Positions 6,040-7,480 of a stretch of 7,480 nt of DNA are shown here, piece after piece. The DNA lies in assembly GCA_964423615.1 (NCBI GenBank), contig CAYRFQ010000182.1:1-7480 (forward strand), written 5' to 3'. How positions within the stretch are numbered: position 1 is the stretch's first letter; each line of letters starts with the position of its first letter. The position numbers and the translations under genes were made by a program. Origin of the DNA: CAYRFQ01 sp964423615 (lineage in GTDB: Bacteria > Planctomycetota > Planctomycetia > Gemmatales > Gemmataceae). Under the pieces are notes generated by a model. That model worked only from the letters and a program-made list of their open reading frames with translations, ran no database searches and was not told where the DNA came from.

Positions 6040-6145
6040 GAAGAAAACGGTTGACTTTGTGCTATCTCCACAATCTCTTGAATCCACAACTGTTCCGTTG
6101 TGAAATTCCTCGGATGTCCTCAAGAAGTGAAGTAAACCAATTTTC

Positions 6146-6150
6146 GGAGA
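6146..6150 (+). promoter_or_regulatory. Ribosome binding site of the sulfatase gene
   Basis: GGAGA lies eight bases before ATG 6159. It favours that start over ATG 6114 and TTG 6051, and gives a normal signal peptide at the very N-terminus. A small 6-bp hairpin (CACAAC/GTTGTG, 6085-6102) lies in the leader. Confidence 0.55.
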
Positions 6151-6158
6151 TTTACCAA

Positions 6159-6872
6159 ATGGTTATGCGAGTTGTGGTGATCTTTGCTTTCTCAGCTTGG
6201 TTCGTTTGTTTGGGGGAGCCGCGAGTGAACGCTCAAGCCTCCTCTTCGAACAACAAGCGGCCCAATATTCTCCTTATTGTCGCTGATGACATGGGCTATT
6301 CCGACATAGGTTGCTTTGGCAGCGAGATCCCAACACCAAATATCGATGCTCTTGCCAAGGAGGGGTTAATATGCACGCAATTTTATGTCTCCCCAACATG
6401 TTCCCCGACGCGTTCGATGCTTCTCTCGGGGGTAGATAACCATCAAGCCGGTCTTGGAAGCATGGGGGAATTGATCTATCCGAACCAAAAGGGACGTCCT
6501 GGGTACGAGGGGTATTTGAGCTTCCGCGTGGTCTCACTTGCCTCTTTGTTGAAGGCGGCAGGATATAACACATTTATGACAGGCAAGTGGCACCTTGGAA
6601 GAACGCAGAAGCAACGTCCCGTGGCACGTGGATTTGAAAAGTCATTCGCACTGCTCTTCGGAGGAGCAAGCCATTTCGAGGATGGCGTTGGTTTGCAAGA
6701 AAGTGAGAAACAGGCTCAGTACCGTGAAGATGGCCAACTTGTCAAGAAGCTCCCGAAGCAGTTTTACTCCACAACTTTCTACACCGACAAGCTCATCAGC
6801 TACATCGACAACAATCGCGACAAGAAGAAACCCTTCTTTGGCTACCTCGCTTACACGACCGTTCATACCTGA
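6159..6872 (+). pseudogene. Secreted type I sulfatase, truncated by an IS982-family insertion
   Basis: Encodes the N-terminal 237 residues of a formylglycine-dependent sulfatase, an enzyme that hydrolyses sulfate esters, in planctomycetes often on algal polysaccharides (substrate not deducible here). A signal peptide (residues 1-27: hydrophobic VVVIFAFSAWFVCL, cleavage likely after VNAQA) targets it for export. Seen in order: RPNILLIVADDMG (metal-binding Asp 43 and 44), CSPTRS (81-86, Cys81 being the residue converted to formylglycine, with Arg85), and GKWHLG (142-147, Lys and His of the active site). The frame stops just after PFFGYLAYTTVHT because the IS end supplies TGA at 6870-6872. Family members are usually 450-600 residues. 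The C-terminal half, with the second metal-binding Asp-Asn pair, is missing, so the product should be inactive. The remainder may lie beyond the IS, outside the window. Confidence 0.9.
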
Positions 6873-7480
6873 GTTTCGTTTAAGCGTCAGTGATCGTTTG
6901 GCCACTGCCGTCATCGTCCATGCCGATGATAAGTGGTTCTCCTTCGGGCAATGCCTCTCGCAAGATTTCTTGTTCGGATTCGCTCAGACGCAACTTGGGT
7001 TTCTTGGGTTGGTGCTGATAACAAACCAACCCAGCTACCAAATGAACCATCGCGTTGCAAGCACTACGGTGGCGTGTGTGACAGATCTGACAGACGTTTT
7101 TGAGCTGGTCGTTGATCGTCTCGATCAAGCTGCGTTTTCGCAACAACAACTTCTCGGCCAACGGCACCAGACGGTTTTTCCTGTTCCGACGGATGGGAGT
7201 AACCAATTTCAAATGATCGGAAAACAGGTCACTAAACAATTGGGCCGAGATATAACCCTTGTCGCCAAACAAATGACCGGTGAGGTTCTTGACCATGTCG
7301 GGCACAACTGTTCGGTCGTCGACGTTGCCTGGTGTCAATCTCGCGGCCAACAGTTCGCCTTGGTCATTGACAACGATGTGCAGTTTGAACCCAAAGAACC
7401 AGCCCATCGAACTCTTGCCCAACTGGGCTATGTCCTCAAACACGCGGTTTCTCTCGATCCTCTTGTTGCCACAGACGGGC
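6867..7480 (-). mobile_element. IS982-family insertion sequence, one end visible
   Basis: Sulfatase homology ends at 6866-6869, and the sequence ACCTGAGTTTCG from 6867 is the likely terminal repeat; IS982-type ends generally begin with AC. The transposase stop is only about 13 bases from this end, which is typical of the compact family. The other end, and therefore the repeat length and target duplication, lie outside the window. The Thr codon ACC at the junction could belong to either the gene or the element, so the boundary is uncertain by a few bases. Confidence 0.8.
6880..7480 (-). CDS. IS982-family DDE transposase, C-terminal 199 residues
   Basis: Catalyses cut-and-paste movement of the surrounding element. 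The open frame continues through the right edge (PVCGNKRIERNR before VFEDIAQLGKSS), so the GTG at 7443 is not the start; about 90 N-terminal residues are missing by family length. Visible family blocks: GKSSMGWFFGFKLHIVVND, LTPGNVDDR, FGDKGYIS with the second catalytic Asp (codon 7261-7263), and LRKRSLIETINDQLKN with the catalytic Glu (7120-7122). These are followed by the CHTRHRS and PKKPKL blocks. The first catalytic Asp should lie just outside, before PVCGN. The frame is unbroken and ends in an acidic tail (GMDDDGSGQTITDA) at TAA 6880-6882, so the enzyme may be active. Confidence 0.92.
   Translation of the reverse strand, partial: PVCGNKRIERNRVFEDIAQLGKSSMGWFFGFKLHIVVNDQGELLAARLTPGNVDDRTVVPDMVKNLTGHLFGDKGYISAQLFSDLFSDHLKLVTPIRRNRKNRLVPLAEKLLLRKRSLIETINDQLKNVCQICHTRHRSACNAMVHLVAGLVCYQHQPKKPKLRLSESEQEILREALPEGEPLIIGMDDDGSGQTITDA

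Noticed and set aside
6051..6158. Upstream TTG or ATG 6114 as the sulfatase start
   Set aside because: They would place a polar 15-36 residue extension before the signal peptide. ATG 6159 has a GGAGA site at the right spacing.

Overview
The window looks like part of a planctomycete genome, in an accessory region rich in insertions. Both large secreted proteins begin with a short basic leader followed by an LE-x-R type motif (LEDRVVP and LEQRLAL), a signature I associate with planctomycete exported proteins. The other indicators are RTX-type (GGxGxD) repeats, a secreted sulfatase and IS982-type transposase. This assignment is an inference; no rRNA or other marker is present.

Layout, left to right. 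Positions 3-119 hold an unidentified reading-frame tail that enters from the left edge. Positions 120-591 have no convincing gene but contain a hairpin/T-run terminator candidate near 463-491. Positions 603-2336 (+) are the wreck of one gene for an RTX-repeat protein with a C-terminal HExxH zinc-peptidase-like domain. Three independent lesions break it: a 144-bp ISL3-like MITE with an 8-bp target duplication, a small deletion near 1613-1617, and a 32-bp tandem duplication at 2197-2260. Undoing the first and third exactly, and restoring one or four bases at the second, gives a continuous frame of 516-517 residues. It ends at the stop at 2334-2336, just before a textbook terminator at 2385-2409.

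Positions 2337-3383 are non-coding and repeat-rich: copy A of a dispersed repeat, a TA-flanked MITE-like inverted repeat, and a long hairpin that probably ends the next gene. Positions 3384-5306 (-) encode an intact 640-residue RTX protein built from three copies of a larger module. Its upstream side holds copy B of the same dispersed repeat, in the same orientation, so the gene sits between direct repeats about 3.2 kb apart. Next come a second MITE (5870-6018, AATGAA target duplication) and a perfect 22-bp palindrome. A secreted sulfatase gene (6159-6872, +) follows, cut short after about 237 residues by an IS982-family element. That element's transposase runs on the minus strand off the right edge.

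The genes do not form a pathway that I can demonstrate. The common theme is exported proteins (two RTX proteins, one sulfatase) in a locus being eroded by small transposable elements. The strongest new observations are the exactly reconstructable RTX-metallopeptidase pseudogene and the small non-autonomous elements with readable ends. I see no CRISPR array, tRNA or rRNA, and no defence system.
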